A stretch of DNA of 10,649 nucleotides from Euperipatoides rowelli (lineage: Eukaryota > Onychophora > Udeonychophora > Euonychophora > Peripatopsidae): assembly GCA_003024985.2 (NCBI GenBank), contig PXIH01S0001042.1; one strand, written 5' to 3'. This document shows, one piece after another, positions 1 through 7,777 of this stretch (position 1 is the first letter of the stretch; each line of letters opens with the position of its first letter). The translations under genes and the position numbers were made by a program. The notes under the pieces were generated by a model. The model did not search any database. It saw only the letters and a program-made list of their open reading frames with translations, and was not told where the DNA came from.

Positions 1-37
1 AATACGCATGTCCAAAACAAATAAAATGTAACCCTAT

Positions 38-126
38 TTCTGATTGGCTGTTAAATCTGATATACAAACAATTTAAGACTGAGTTTATTTATTGATAATT
101 TGCGTCTGGCGTTGGCAGCCATTTTG
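38..126. promoter_or_regulatory. Possible CCAAT (NF-Y) plus YY1-like motif pair
   Basis: Read on the minus strand, positions 40-49 give AGCCAATCAG, a full match to the NF-Y/CCAAT consensus. Positions 115-126 read CAAAATGGCTGC on the minus strand, matching the YY1-type AANATGGCNGC pattern. The two lie about 70 bases apart, a spacing seen in TATA-less animal promoters where YY1 sites sit just downstream of the start. Both motifs are short and common, and a nine-C run (141-149) and a SINE-like head follow, so this may be chance or part of a repeat. No transcript is visible in the sequence. Confidence 0.18.
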
Positions 127-283
127 GAACAGTAAAGTAACCCCCCCCCGTGATCTTTTACGATGGCAATGACTATTTTTAAAATGCTGTAAAATGAATG
201 TTTTCAGTCAATCAGATAGCAATAGCTACTGTCTATGTTTGGCTGAAGGAAAGGTGAAGTCTGAGATCCAGATGCTTGTTCTA

Positions 284-360
284 TGTCTTGGTGGCACAGA
301 TAGCAAGCATACTGACTCTAAAATGGAGAACCTAGATATCACATGTTAAAATCCTGCCAT
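284..360 (+). mobile_element. Decayed tRNA-derived SINE head (pol III A and B boxes)
   Basis: Positions 292-304 (TGGCACAGATAGC) fit the RNA polymerase III A-box pattern TRGYNNANNNG. Positions 344-354 (TGTTAAAATCC) match the B-box GGTTCGANTCC at about 8 of 11 bases and are followed by TGCC, as in a tRNA T-arm. The A-to-B distance of 52 bases is somewhat long for a tRNA and would suit one with a long variable arm. The segment between them resembles an anticodon arm plus variable arm, as in tRNA-headed SINEs of molluscs and other invertebrates. It is too degraded for a functional tRNA. The 3' end of the SINE and its target duplication were not found. Confidence 0.4.
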
Positions 361-780
361 GGACATTGTTTTTTTTCTGTCTGACAATAGACCTTTAAAA
401 GTACCTTCTAGTGAAGATTTAGCTAAAATTAGGCTTTTGAAGGCTTTTTTAATTTAACACTTTTTTTCCTTTCGTCTCCATATTTTATTACTCTGTTGGC
501 ATATTTTAATAATCTCGAACTCTGTCTTGCTCTGTGTGTACTCTGTGACGTGTACAGCTACTCGGAGCTCAAGCTCGGAGTTTTTAAAAATATAGACTGT
601 GTTTTTTCTAAGAAATATTTACAGTCTAGGTGGCAACATTTTTCTAGGTTCACTTTTAAATATGTGATGGGTTCAATTCTTATGTCCTGAAAACATTGTA
701 AACAGCGAAAGTTTCTAAATGGTAAAAAAGAAAGATAATTATAAGTTTCAGCCAGATGTATATTTCTTGTATATATTTGT
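361..780. other. No gene seen; AT-rich with a short CTCGGAG direct repeat
   Basis: No recognisable protein, RNA or transposon end is visible. The only local order is at 515-580, a patch less AT-rich than its surroundings. It contains repeated CTCTGT words and a direct repeat CTCGGAG at 561-567 and 574-580 with GAGCTC between. A 64-codon open frame at 496-690 is low-complexity and has no recognisable domain. The 3' end of the minus-strand LINE probably lies near the right edge of this interval but cannot be placed exactly. Confidence 0.5.
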
Positions 781-2129
781 CAGTGGCAAGGAGATGGTCA
801 CTCCATTTTCTTATATTGATAAACTAGTAAATTGAGGAAGAGGTGTTCAGTGGTTTCATTCTATTTCAAAATTAGACAGTTATTTGGGAGTGCATTGTAG
901 CATAATTTAAGGATGAAATCCATCAAATTTGGCAGTAAGTAATTTTTGATTGACTCCTTTAGCCAAATTTGAGTTGTTAGAGTTATAGGTTTGTGAATGA
1001 TGGAAGGGTGATAAATATCCCTGATTACTTTATTTTTAATTTTTGGCTTGATATCTCTAATGGGTAAGTCGTCAATAAAATCTCTTCTTTTAGCGACTAA
1101 TCTAGATATTTTTGTAGTTTTTACATGGATTGAAGGAGGGGTGTCTGCTGGGGGTTTAAGCCCCTCTATTTTATTTGTGCTACATTATTAGGTGATGGCA
1201 TTAGCTTGTAATACTTTTAAAATTAAATGGAGATCAATGAGACCTAATCTACTTTTACTTAAATGTGGAAAGATAATAATAAATTATGGCCTATTAAAGT
1301 TATTTTATTATTCCAAATGAATTTAGAGCACAAGGAAATTACTTGATTGAGGTATTTTCAAGTAAATGTGATATGATGGTAAAATACAATTTAGATACTA
1401 TATAGGTATTCACAATTTTTATTCTCAATGCTAAGGAGAGATAGGTAAACTTGAAATTTTGTAGCATTTTCCTAGTATAGTTCAATATTATTATCTTGAA
1501 TTTTCCTATGTACACATGTCTAGAAGTAAGGGTAAGGAAAGTTGAGATAGAATCCTTGGGGTTTTACTCCTAGGTCATCAATAATTTTCATCATAGATAA
1601 GTCCGTAACTACACTTTTGATTATATTCCTCAAAGATTTCCAATGCTATTTAGATATCTACAAGGTCATATTTGTACACAATGATCTTTAGGGGTATTGT
1701 GATGTTGAGAATAAACTTATGTAAGATAGTTTCCGAGGTTCCATAGAAGTTCATTTAAATAGAGTGTGAATAAACTCAGGAGATGCGCTTATGTAATTAA
1801 TTCCCTTAGAGATTTTAAATGTTTCGGTAAAGGTAGTTGCAGTTTTGACACATGCTGTTTTAGAGGTTAAATAGTTTGTAATGCCATCAATTAAGTTTTT
1901 ATTAGTTATGCTGGCTTGAAGTTTCTGTATTAGATAGGCGGCTATATTTACATTTCAAAAGCCTTTTACAGGTCTATAAAGATGGTCAAGGGCTGGGTAG
2001 TTTTCTTGTTTTTATACCCAATTGTAATGACCTCCATTAAGTGTCTTGCATTGTTTATAGTTCTGTTATGTAGCAGAACTGGTTGGGGGTATATATGGTC
2101 TTTTAATTGGGAGATTAATTCGGTATTTA

Positions 2130-2161
2130 GGATGGATGCAAATTATTTTGCATCCACATCC
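2130..2161. repeat. Short perfect hairpin inside the LINE
   Basis: GGATGCAAA (2134-2142) pairs perfectly with TTTGCATCC (2147-2155) across a 4-base loop. GGAT (2130-2133) can extend the stem with ATCC (2158-2161) past a two-base bulge. It lies in the LINE's RT coding part on the minus strand, so it is most likely incidental. Confidence 0.5.
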
Positions 2162-2817
2162 TCAATGCATATGAAACAGTTATCATCCAAAATGGTAAGT
2201 TCCTTAAAGGATTATTTTTAGTCATTTTCTCTGGCTTCATTTTGTTAAAGGTGATAAAGTAAACAAAGATATTCATAGATAGGAAATTGCTTTTGTATAT
2301 CCAGGAAATGAACAGAGGTGATTATTGGGATGAATACATGGTGAAAAGTTTTATTTTAAGTATTAATCCATCAGGTTCTTGGGGGAGAATTGATTTTATT
2401 TGACAGGTGCTCTATTTGTTGTTGAGTTGTCAGGAAAATATTGGCACCATTTGGGGTGGCTTAGTTTATTTATCTTCTGCTATTATGAGAATGGGTAATG
2501 ACTAATGAGCCCATCCTGGTTATTGGTGAAAGTCTTTTCAAAATTAAAGTGTAGGAAATTGGCCAATTGCTGTTTGACCAGATTATGGCCTTCATATTTA
2601 ATCATATTTATGATATTAAAAGATCACACTTTGTGGATAATTTTGGCTGAAAGTAATTGGAAGGTTTCTGATTTGTTTAAAATTAGTATTTAGATATACT
2701 GCACATGCATTTTCCTAGCCTCCTTTGTTTTTCTTCAATCAGTTTGTTTTTTCCACTGTATGACCAGGTTGCTATTATTATAGCTAATTATGTTAGTTTA
2801 TTCTATTGTTCTTTTGC

Positions 2818-2834
2818 AAAAAAAAAAAAAAAAA
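2818..2834. repeat. 17-base poly(A) run
   Basis: An uninterrupted run of 17 A bases lies between the endonuclease and RT parts of the minus-strand LINE. Coding similarity is weakest around it. It could be replication slippage or the tail of a small insertion that is no longer recognisable. No flanking target duplication was found. Confidence 0.6.
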
Positions 2835-3059
2835 CAAGTTTCCGTTTTATCATTTATTATAAAATATTTGTTTTTATTCATCAGGAAACTATTCAAATTC
2901 TTTTTCACTGATATCCAACTCCCACTGAACCTATTTGAATCTTGTAGAATTTTGTCATGATGTAGGTTTCACTGATTTTTCTTTGGTGAAATTAAATGGC
3001 TGGGTGTGCAATGAAACTTCTAGAAGACTGTGGCTGCGGTTGGAATCCAAGTTTGAGTA

Positions 3060-3439
3060 GTGGTAGGTGAATTGTATTTGCACAATCGTGTGGTCTGATA
3101 AGCTATTGGCAATTAATTTGTTATGCAGTTGATTTCAGAAGACGAGAATAACCAATAATCAATGTGGCAGTACTGATTTAGTAGGCTATAATGGGTGGGC
3201 AAGTGGTCTTGATTGTAAGTGTTGCTGCATTTACCAAGTTAAAGAATGAGATGAAATTTAACCCATTTGGAGTAGGTGATATGGGTGGTGTTTAGGTCTC
3301 CTTCCCATAATACAGCATAATCAGTATTATTGTTGATTATTTTATAGATCATTTCATAGAGTATAGAGTTTTGATGTATGTTTGCTCCATAGCAGTTGAT
3401 GGGTAAGTAGGCTGTTTTGCCAGTGTGATTATTATTCAA
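3060..3439 (-). pseudogene. LINE ORF2 remnant, C-terminal half of AP endonuclease domain
   Basis: The minus strand from 3439 contains NCYGAN (equivalent to the NVYAPN strand of the family) and GDLNT at 3301-3287, the family's GDFNT motif carrying catalytic Asp and Asn. After a frameshift it contains SDH at 3098-3090, the catalytic SDHxxV motif, followed by TIVQIQF. Spacing between GDLNT and SDH is about 65 codons, normal for LINE endonucleases. A stop at 3239 and the frame change make it non-functional. Together with the N-terminal half above 3730 it forms one endonuclease domain split by the inverted duplicate. Confidence 0.8.
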
Positions 3440-3725
3440 GGCCCGAGATTGCTTATTATAAAAATCACACTGGCAAAACAGCCTACTTTACTCAATAACT
3501 GTTATGGAGCAAACATACATCAAATCTCTATGCTCTATAAAATAATCAACAATAATACTGATTATGTTGTATTATCAGGAGAAGACCTAAACACCGTCCA
3601 TTTCACCTACTCCAAATGGGTTAAATCTTAGTTTCATCCTTTCATTTTATAAATGCTGCAACACACACAAATTAAGACCACTGCCCACTCAATATAATAA
3701 GTAATCTCAGGCCTTGAATAATAAC
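3428..3725 (+). repeat. Inverted duplicate of the LINE endonuclease segment
   Basis: Positions 3459-3692 read on the plus strand as the same sequence found on the minus strand at about 3430-3184. Both translate to CYGANIHQ, YKIINNNTDY, DLNT and YSKWVK. By eye they are roughly 80-85% identical. The inverted copy lacks four codons (EMIY region) and reads GEDLNT where the other has GDLNT. The duplicate is bracketed by 32-base inverted arms, 3428-3459 and 3694-3725, matching at 29 of 32 positions. These arms encode the QGLRLL piece that should precede NCYGAN. So, along the LINE, the order is N-terminus, arm, inverted copy, inverted arm, forward copy. This fits a fold-back template switch during copying or insertion of an inverted LINE fragment. 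The divergence argues against a very recent event. Confidence 0.85.
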
Positions 3726-3729
3726 CATT

Positions 3730-4039
3730 GGTTCATTTTCCTTGACCTGACTTATTAAGGTTCTCTGAGAAGGCAAAGTATGTGGATGGCCAAAATATTT
3801 TTTTTTGGATGACTATCCTTTGAAATCTTAGTTTTATGTGAGTATATAATTTGTGGTTTGAGTTGACCTAGGTAACTTTTTACATTTATGGAGTTATTAA
3901 GACTTCCAATGTTTAATGTAATGAGGCTGGGATTGTCATTGGATGGGGTCACAGTGTGAGTCCCTCTCATTGTCAAATTGAGCAGTTGTTTCTTCCATGT
4001 CTGAATGGTCTGATGAGGAGTTTGATCAAGAATGATCAT
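3730..4039 (-). pseudogene. LINE ORF2 remnant, N-terminal half of AP endonuclease domain
   Basis: An open frame of 94 codons runs on the minus strand from an ATG at 4039 to a stop at 3755. Residues about 40-70 (SLITLNIGSLN, then KSYLGQLKPQIIYSHKTKIS) match the start of the AP-type endonuclease of LINEs, whose pattern is 'ItTlNv.GL...kr..l...l..l.PDIi.lQETki'. This enzyme nicks target DNA to prime reverse transcription. The position of the catalytic glutamate in QET is occupied by Lys (HKTK), so this copy is catalytically dead. The rest of the domain is not continuous: after 3730 the strand runs into an inverted copy of the next segment and resumes at about 3430. Confidence 0.75.
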
Positions 4040-4059
4040 AATTGGAATATAATTTGAGT

Positions 4060-4970
4060 TAGCAAAGATTTTCCTCCTCCGACAGTTGAGGGAGGAGCTA
4101 CTAAGTATGGATTTTGTCGTTATTTGTAGAGTTGTTTTATTCCTTATTCTCTCTCTCTCTTTCCGATTTGTGTTTAGGCCTAATCTTTGGGTTTGCCCTC
4201 ACTTCAGATGAATAATCAGATTCTAGTATTTTACTGCTTTTAGTTGTTGATCACCCTTCGTTATTCCTGTATAAGTGCTCGAGTCAGAAGAAATTAGTTC
4301 ACCACTGGAAGCATTTTTATAAATTTTTTTGTTTAACACATTATTGTCTGAGTAGAGTAATCTTGCTGGCTTGAAGTAATTTGCAGTGTGGGTACCACTT
4401 GTTTATGGTTTTCTATTCCTTCATTCTTTTGAGATCTACTTTCTGATATTGGATTGTGCCATAGGACTTGATTGTTATCCATGTCTAAGTGTCCATATTA
4501 GAGAGCGATTCTAAGATTGCAACATCTTGTAATTTTTGGAGTAGTGAGGTGATTTTAAAAGCGTACGAGCTCTTACAAGTGTGTGGAATTGTTGTAATAT
4601 ATTTGCAGTTTGGATAGAACCTATAATAAGGTGATACAGCCCCTTACATCAGAAGCAGATTTTGGGCCTTTTTTGTACATGAAGATAACGTTAATATTTT
4701 TTTAGTCTAATAAAATAGGGAATACCAATCATAGACAAATCATTACTGAGCTCCAAAATTATATCAGTTTGGCCTGTTTCACATTTGTTAAACATTGGGA
4801 AGTGAACAAAAAAAAAAACTTGGAAAAATATTTTTCCTTTTTCCCATTTTTATATTATGGGGAAGAGGTTTTCTATAATTGCACTAGCAGGAATTTTTTC
4901 TATTACAATTTTTACAATTTATTATTCACCTCCCATTGTATGAAATTAATTGTTTTTATTATTAATCCTA
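4060..4970 (-). pseudogene. LINE ORF1 remnant: gag-like protein with decayed CCHC zinc knuckle
   Basis: ORF1 proteins of LINEs bind element RNA and act as nucleic-acid chaperones. On the minus strand, 4657-4616 translates as C-x2-C-x4-H-x4-S, with one stop inside the first loop. This is a zinc knuckle whose last Cys has become Ser. Just upstream lie the words LELSNDL, IGIP and YLHVQKRPKIC, which follow the usual pattern before the first knuckle (hydrophobic strand, 'VRPYIPKPLRC'-like lead-in). A weaker N-terminal stretch (IVKIVIEKIPASAIIENLF) lies at about 4920-4860. The downstream part to about 4060 is Ser/Thr/Lys-rich and linker-like. Several stops and frame changes break it. It ends just before the endonuclease start of ORF2, as expected. 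The gag assignment rests on pattern matching by eye. Confidence 0.5.
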
Positions 4971-5012
4971 TATACTAAGTAGAATAGATGATCATTTTCC
5001 GAAGCCAGTAAC

Positions 5013-5126
5013 AGCGCCATCTAACGGGCTTATTCGAAATTTTAAAAAATAAAATAAAAAGGTTGGATGCCCAAGATAGATATAGATAGATGGATAGATA
5101 AATAGAAGACAGGAACAGCGCCATCT
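5013..5126 (-). promoter_or_regulatory. Two CTCF-core-like motifs, same orientation
   Basis: Minus-strand AGATGGCGCT at 5022-5013 and 5126-5117 both fit the core AGRKGGCGCY of the bilaterian CTCF motif. The copies are 104 bases apart. The upstream CCASY part is only partly met in the first copy (CCGTT) and absent in the second. Because the motifs sit in a repeated unit, the repeat may simply contain the word. Binding is inference. Confidence 0.25.
5075..5106. repeat. GATA microsatellite
   Basis: Interrupted GATA repeats (GATAGATATAGATAGATGGA and on) follow directly after the GATGCCCA end of the first repeat unit. That is the position expected for the simple-sequence tail of a SINE-like element. 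Confidence 0.85.
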
Positions 5127-5241
5127 ACATTTAGCGTGGGAACTCGCTCTCTCTCTCACATAAGAATAATGATTTTCAATCTTAGAAACTTTATTAAGTG
5201 ATTCCCGTTTAGAAACTTAAAAAAAAAATGTTTGATGCCCA

Positions 5242-5460
5242 TGTAAAATAGAAGAATTTAGTGCTAGTCAGCTGATAGAAAAACGGTGATATTATTAATC
5301 ATTTGCAGCTGATTTAGATGACTCAATATTTCGTAATGTCGAATTGTATTAATTTGCTCTTTTCATATCCTATGAGAATTACAATGTTTTTTTTTCATTA
5401 AAAATTGACATTGAAAAAAATACTTTCTCAAATATGATTTTTTTTATAGTTAAAAGTGGG
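5242..5460. other. No feature seen; AT-rich
   Basis: Simple AT-rich sequence with A and T runs. No open frame, repeat end or RNA signal could be supported. Confidence 0.5.
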
Positions 5461-5630
5461 CCTATCCATAACATTGGGAAAGGGCCATGTTAACCATGGC
5501 AGATTGAACTACCCTTCCCTGGTACACTCACTTTAAAAGGCAGTAACTTGTCAAAAACAGTGGGGGAAAAATAGCCCTGGAAAAGGAAAGCTAACATTGC
5601 TCTCCTCAGACCAGGTGGGCTATTCTGATT
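5461..5630. other. Unassigned patch upstream of the plus-strand LINE fragment
   Basis: This stretch looks richer in GC than its surroundings. One plus-strand frame (from 5462) has a single stop and runs in phase into the LINE coding fragment downstream, but its peptide shows no RT motif I recognise. A small hairpin, GCCATG (5487-5492) with CATGGC (5498-5503), lies near its left end. It could be a separate repeat, or a diverged LINE segment. Confidence 0.35.
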
Positions 5631-5990
5631 TTTTGCACTTTTGTTATCTTGGCTCTTTTGAATCGAACAAATTTTGAAATTTTAGCAATATATTGTTAAT
5701 TCTAAGTAGAGACGTTAACAGACATCTAAAATTGAAGATGTTAAAATGCTATGTTTGGTCAGTTTTCTTATATGAATGAGAGACTTGGACTTTAACCAAA
5801 GGCTTGAAATAGTAGGTCAATGCTTTTAATATCTGGTATGCAAGAAGAATGTTTAGGTATCAGGAACACCTTGGCAGCTTGTAAGTGACCTATACCAGAG
5901 TGCAATGACCATAGGCAAACGACGGGGCCAAGAAGTTACGGAGAGGGCATACTAATGGTGTCAGACAATATTGCCTAGACACCGCCTCCT
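5630..5990 (+). pseudogene. C-terminal end of a second LINE reverse transcriptase
   Basis: A single plus-strand frame from 5645, broken by stops, reads YLGSF, then LKLKMLKCYVWSVFLY, ETWTLTK, and VNAFNIWYARRMFRY. These match, in order and spacing, the region just after RT motifs in many invertebrate LINEs, whose pattern is 'YLGS...KLLKCYVWSvLLYGsETWTL.K....LeAFemW..RRmLRi'. A basic stretch near 5920-5950 corresponds to the later 'GKRgRGRp...W.dNi' region. Family members use this part in the connection domain of a polyprotein that copies element RNA into the chromosome. At least four internal stops show it is dead, and the catalytic RT core is missing upstream. The frame and sequence are unrelated to the minus-strand LINE. 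The fragment ends where the first hAT MITE is inserted. Confidence 0.82.
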
Positions 5991-5994
5991 AGAC
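5987..5994. repeat. Left target-site duplication of first hAT MITE
   Basis: TCCTAGAC, matching CCCTAGAC at 6347-6354 with one mismatch. Confidence 0.8.
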
Positions 5995-6346
5995 CAGTGG
6001 TAGTCAACCTAGTCCCTAACGCACACTAGTGGGTGAATCAAGCTTTCATGGTGGGTAGTAGGGTTTATTGTCCATTGTTACAAATTTGTTCCTCCATATA
6101 TTGAATAACAACTTCGCAAGTTTATATTAATGGAGATGCAGAAATTCATTAAATTTAAATTATCTATGTATAAACATATAAAGTATAAATAAAAAGATAA
6201 ATTTATATATTTTTCACATGCCCTCCTCTCTAAAAACTAATTTGCGCTTGCGCTAAATTGAGTTACTGCGGCACTGGTGGGTGGTAATTTACCATCAACA
6301 AAGATACAAAAGTGGGCGGCAGATAGTAAAAGGTTGACGAAACCTG
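5995..6346. mobile_element. Non-autonomous hAT transposon (MITE) with 8-bp TSD
   Basis: The 352-base element begins CAGTGGTAGTCAACC (5995) and its right end, read on the minus strand, begins CAGGTTTCGTCAACC (6346). That gives 15-base terminal inverted repeats with four mismatches. Flanks TCCTAGAC (5987-5994) and CCCTAGAC (6347-6354) match at 7 of 8 bases and carry TA in the middle, the nnnTAnnn target pattern of Buster-type hAT elements. There is no transposase frame, so it would have been moved by an enzyme encoded elsewhere. Subterminal words CCGCCCACTTTTGTATCTTT and CTAGTGGG resemble, from memory, hAT families known for horizontal transfer. This identification is untested. It is inserted at the 3' side of the LINE fragment. 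Confidence 0.87.
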
Positions 6347-6354
6347 CCCTAGAC

Positions 6355-6709
6355 TAAAAAACCAATTATGTTGACATTTCTTCCTCCTCTAATGAGTCCA
6401 TTATATTATAAGATTGTAGACCTGTCCAATCTTAGGATATAATTCACTCATTTAAGTTAAAAGCTCAACTATAATATGAGAGAAACTTCACTTACATTTG
6501 ATGTTTTCGCTAGCATTCTACCAACGCAGCAGATGGATTAATCGTCCATTATTCCAACAACAAGATTTTTTATGGACTCCAGCTTAACTCGTGGGGCTTA
6601 ATCAGGATAGAAAAACATTAAATCATGGCAGTCGGCAGAAACATTTTATCAGCTCCGGGTTCACAAAAGTTGATGGTGGGTCAGCTTGGTTACAGATCTT
6701 CAAATATAG
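6355..6709. other. No gene seen; AT-rich
   Basis: No transposon end, RNA or protein similarity was recognised. The 85-codon plus frame at 6591-6848 has no motif that I can name. Confidence 0.45.
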
Positions 6710-6946
6710 AAACAAGCATCACTTTATTCTGGAAATATACTTCATAACACGGAGATTGAAACTCTCTTCAAATTTCCCCATGATTACAACTCAGCTCTGG
6801 ATTTCAGAATCTCTTCTCTTCTTACAACCAATCATTCCGTCTCAGTAACTTTCAATATAATTCATCCAATAAAGCAAAGTATCGTAGCTAAAAGAATCCT
6901 AGACTCCAATACAACATTATATTTGTATAATACTATAACAATGTAG
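6710..6946 (+). pseudogene. Possible LINE endonuclease C-terminal remnant
   Basis: A 78-codon stretch open on the plus strand, without a credible start, includes YNSALDFRISSLL and NHSVSVTFNI. This recalls the end of LINE AP endonucleases ('S.lD.i.iss.l......SDHspVsvtf'), with SDH changed to TNH. The resemblance is short and rests on one region, and no GDFNT motif was found upstream. It may equally be chance. If true, it would be a third LINE family fragment in this window. Confidence 0.22.
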
Positions 6947-7769
6947 CATGTTGGTACTACTATATTAATCTCAAATATAATATCCCCTAAATCTTCTCGG
7001 CACTCCATCTTATAGTCAAAACTTCTCCTGCGCCCCTTAACACTTTGCTCTTCAGCTATCCTGCATTTAGTGGCCATCAAAAGTCATCTGATAATTTGGT
7101 TTTGCACCCATTGGCTAAAATACATTCCTATTTTGAGCTCACATTGTTTTAGCCTCAGGTTCCTAATTTTCTTTTGTAAATTTTGTCAAGAAATGTACCT
7201 CCTGACTATTGCTAAAACTTTATCAAAGTTTGAAAACTTTTAAACAATGCCTCTGCTCATTACTTATTCTGCATAGTAACACAACCAAAATGATGTCATC
7301 ATAGTAGACGATGCAAAAATATCAAAAATACGGACAAGTTAAAGAGCAATGTCAGTAATTCTGCCATTCTTTCTTGTTTTGTCAAACTTAATGTTGGTAA
7401 GGAATGAGTGAGGAATCAAGATTTTGGCACCAATGTTAAAACACTTTAGATTGCACATTTTATAAACAAATGTCAGAATAAAACTAATGATATTTACGGC
7501 ATAAATAAACCATGCACATTTGTAATCACCAAATACAATTTTCATGCACAGAAATTTAGATCGCCTTATCTATACAGATAATCCTAATATATAATAGTTA
7601 ACAAATAAATTATAAATTAATTATTGATCCAATAACATTTGCATCAAGGCATGCTCCCTTTCATTTGTGATGGAAGTATATATATTTACGCACACTAAAA
7701 AAACCTTATCTTGATCAAGGTCGACTATGAACAATGATTAGCTTAATAGTGTACCAAAATTCTCTTACG
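6947..7769. other. No gene seen; AT-rich
   Basis: Open frames on the minus strand at 6862-7080 and 7339-7545 are short, unrelated to each other and without a recognisable domain. The 7339-7545 frame encodes one hydrophobic segment, which is common by chance in AT-rich DNA. No tandem repeat, tRNA or transposon end was seen up to the left TSD of the second MITE at 7770. Confidence 0.5.
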
Positions 7770-7777
7770 CTTTACAG
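7770..7777. repeat. Left target-site duplication of second hAT MITE
   Basis: CTTTACAG, identical to 8212-8219 immediately outside the right terminal inverted repeat. Confidence 0.92.

Larger units (their letters stand above)
780..3059 (-). pseudogene. LINE ORF2 remnant, reverse transcriptase and C-terminal domain
   Basis: Scattered frames on the minus strand keep RT landmarks in order. An early PDG-like region lies near 2380-2360. Positions 2140-2100 encode ILNTELISQL. Motif A, FIDL(stop)KAFEM, lies at 1980-1951, where family members have FxDxxKAFD. Motif B remnant FILNITIPLKIIV comes just before motif C. Motif C is YKYDLVDI starting at 1676, where active enzymes have YADD, so one catalytic Asp is lost. 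ALEIFEEYNQ and GLIYDEN follow, as in 'SGLkiN..KT'. Further on are RIKIVNTYIVSKLY and FIWNNK (about 1420-1290), then ALPNN and ETTEHL at about 895-840. Motifs A and C are about 100 codons apart, as is normal. The many stops show long decay. Confidence 0.8.
780..4980 (-). mobile_element. Degraded two-ORF non-LTR retrotransposon (LINE, perhaps L1/Tx1-like)
   Basis: Reading the minus strand from about 4980 down to about 780 gives, in the right order, a gag-like ORF1 with a CCHC remnant, an AP-type endonuclease, a reverse transcriptase and a C-terminal region with ALPNN and ETTEHL. Such elements copy themselves by target-primed reverse transcription: the endonuclease nicks the chromosome and the RT copies the element RNA at the nick. 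Every part carries stops and frameshifts, so this copy is dead. The connection-domain words FIWNNK and ETTEHL recall the L1/Tx1 group, but family placement is inference. Both ends are approximate. No poly(A) tail or target duplication was recognised. A 17-A run (2818-2834) and an inverted duplicate (3428-3725) interrupt the coding order. Confidence 0.85.
5010..5241. repeat. Two diverged copies of a repeat with GCGCCATCT start and GATGCCCA end
   Basis: The 13-base word AACAGCGCCATCT occurs at 5010-5022 and 5114-5126. Each is followed later by an A-rich stretch and GATGCCCA (5066-5073 and 5234-5241). Unit 1 is about 64 bases. Unit 2 is about 128 bases, the extra being a middle block with a CT microsatellite (5147-5157). 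The pre-end regions (TTATTCGAAATTTTAAAAAA and TTTAGAAACTTAAAAAAAAA) align. A GATA microsatellite separates the units. This looks like a dispersed repeat or SINE tail duplicated in tandem, with a deletion in the first copy. The family is not recognised. Confidence 0.55.

Noticed and set aside
1982-2221. 79-codon plus-strand frame with hydrophobic N-terminus as a small membrane protein.
   Set aside because: The minus strand of the same bases encodes the LINE reverse transcriptase around motif A, which explains the open frame.
3425-3631. 68-codon plus-strand open frame as a separate gene.
   Set aside because: It is the inverted copy of the LINE endonuclease segment and has no independent start or end.
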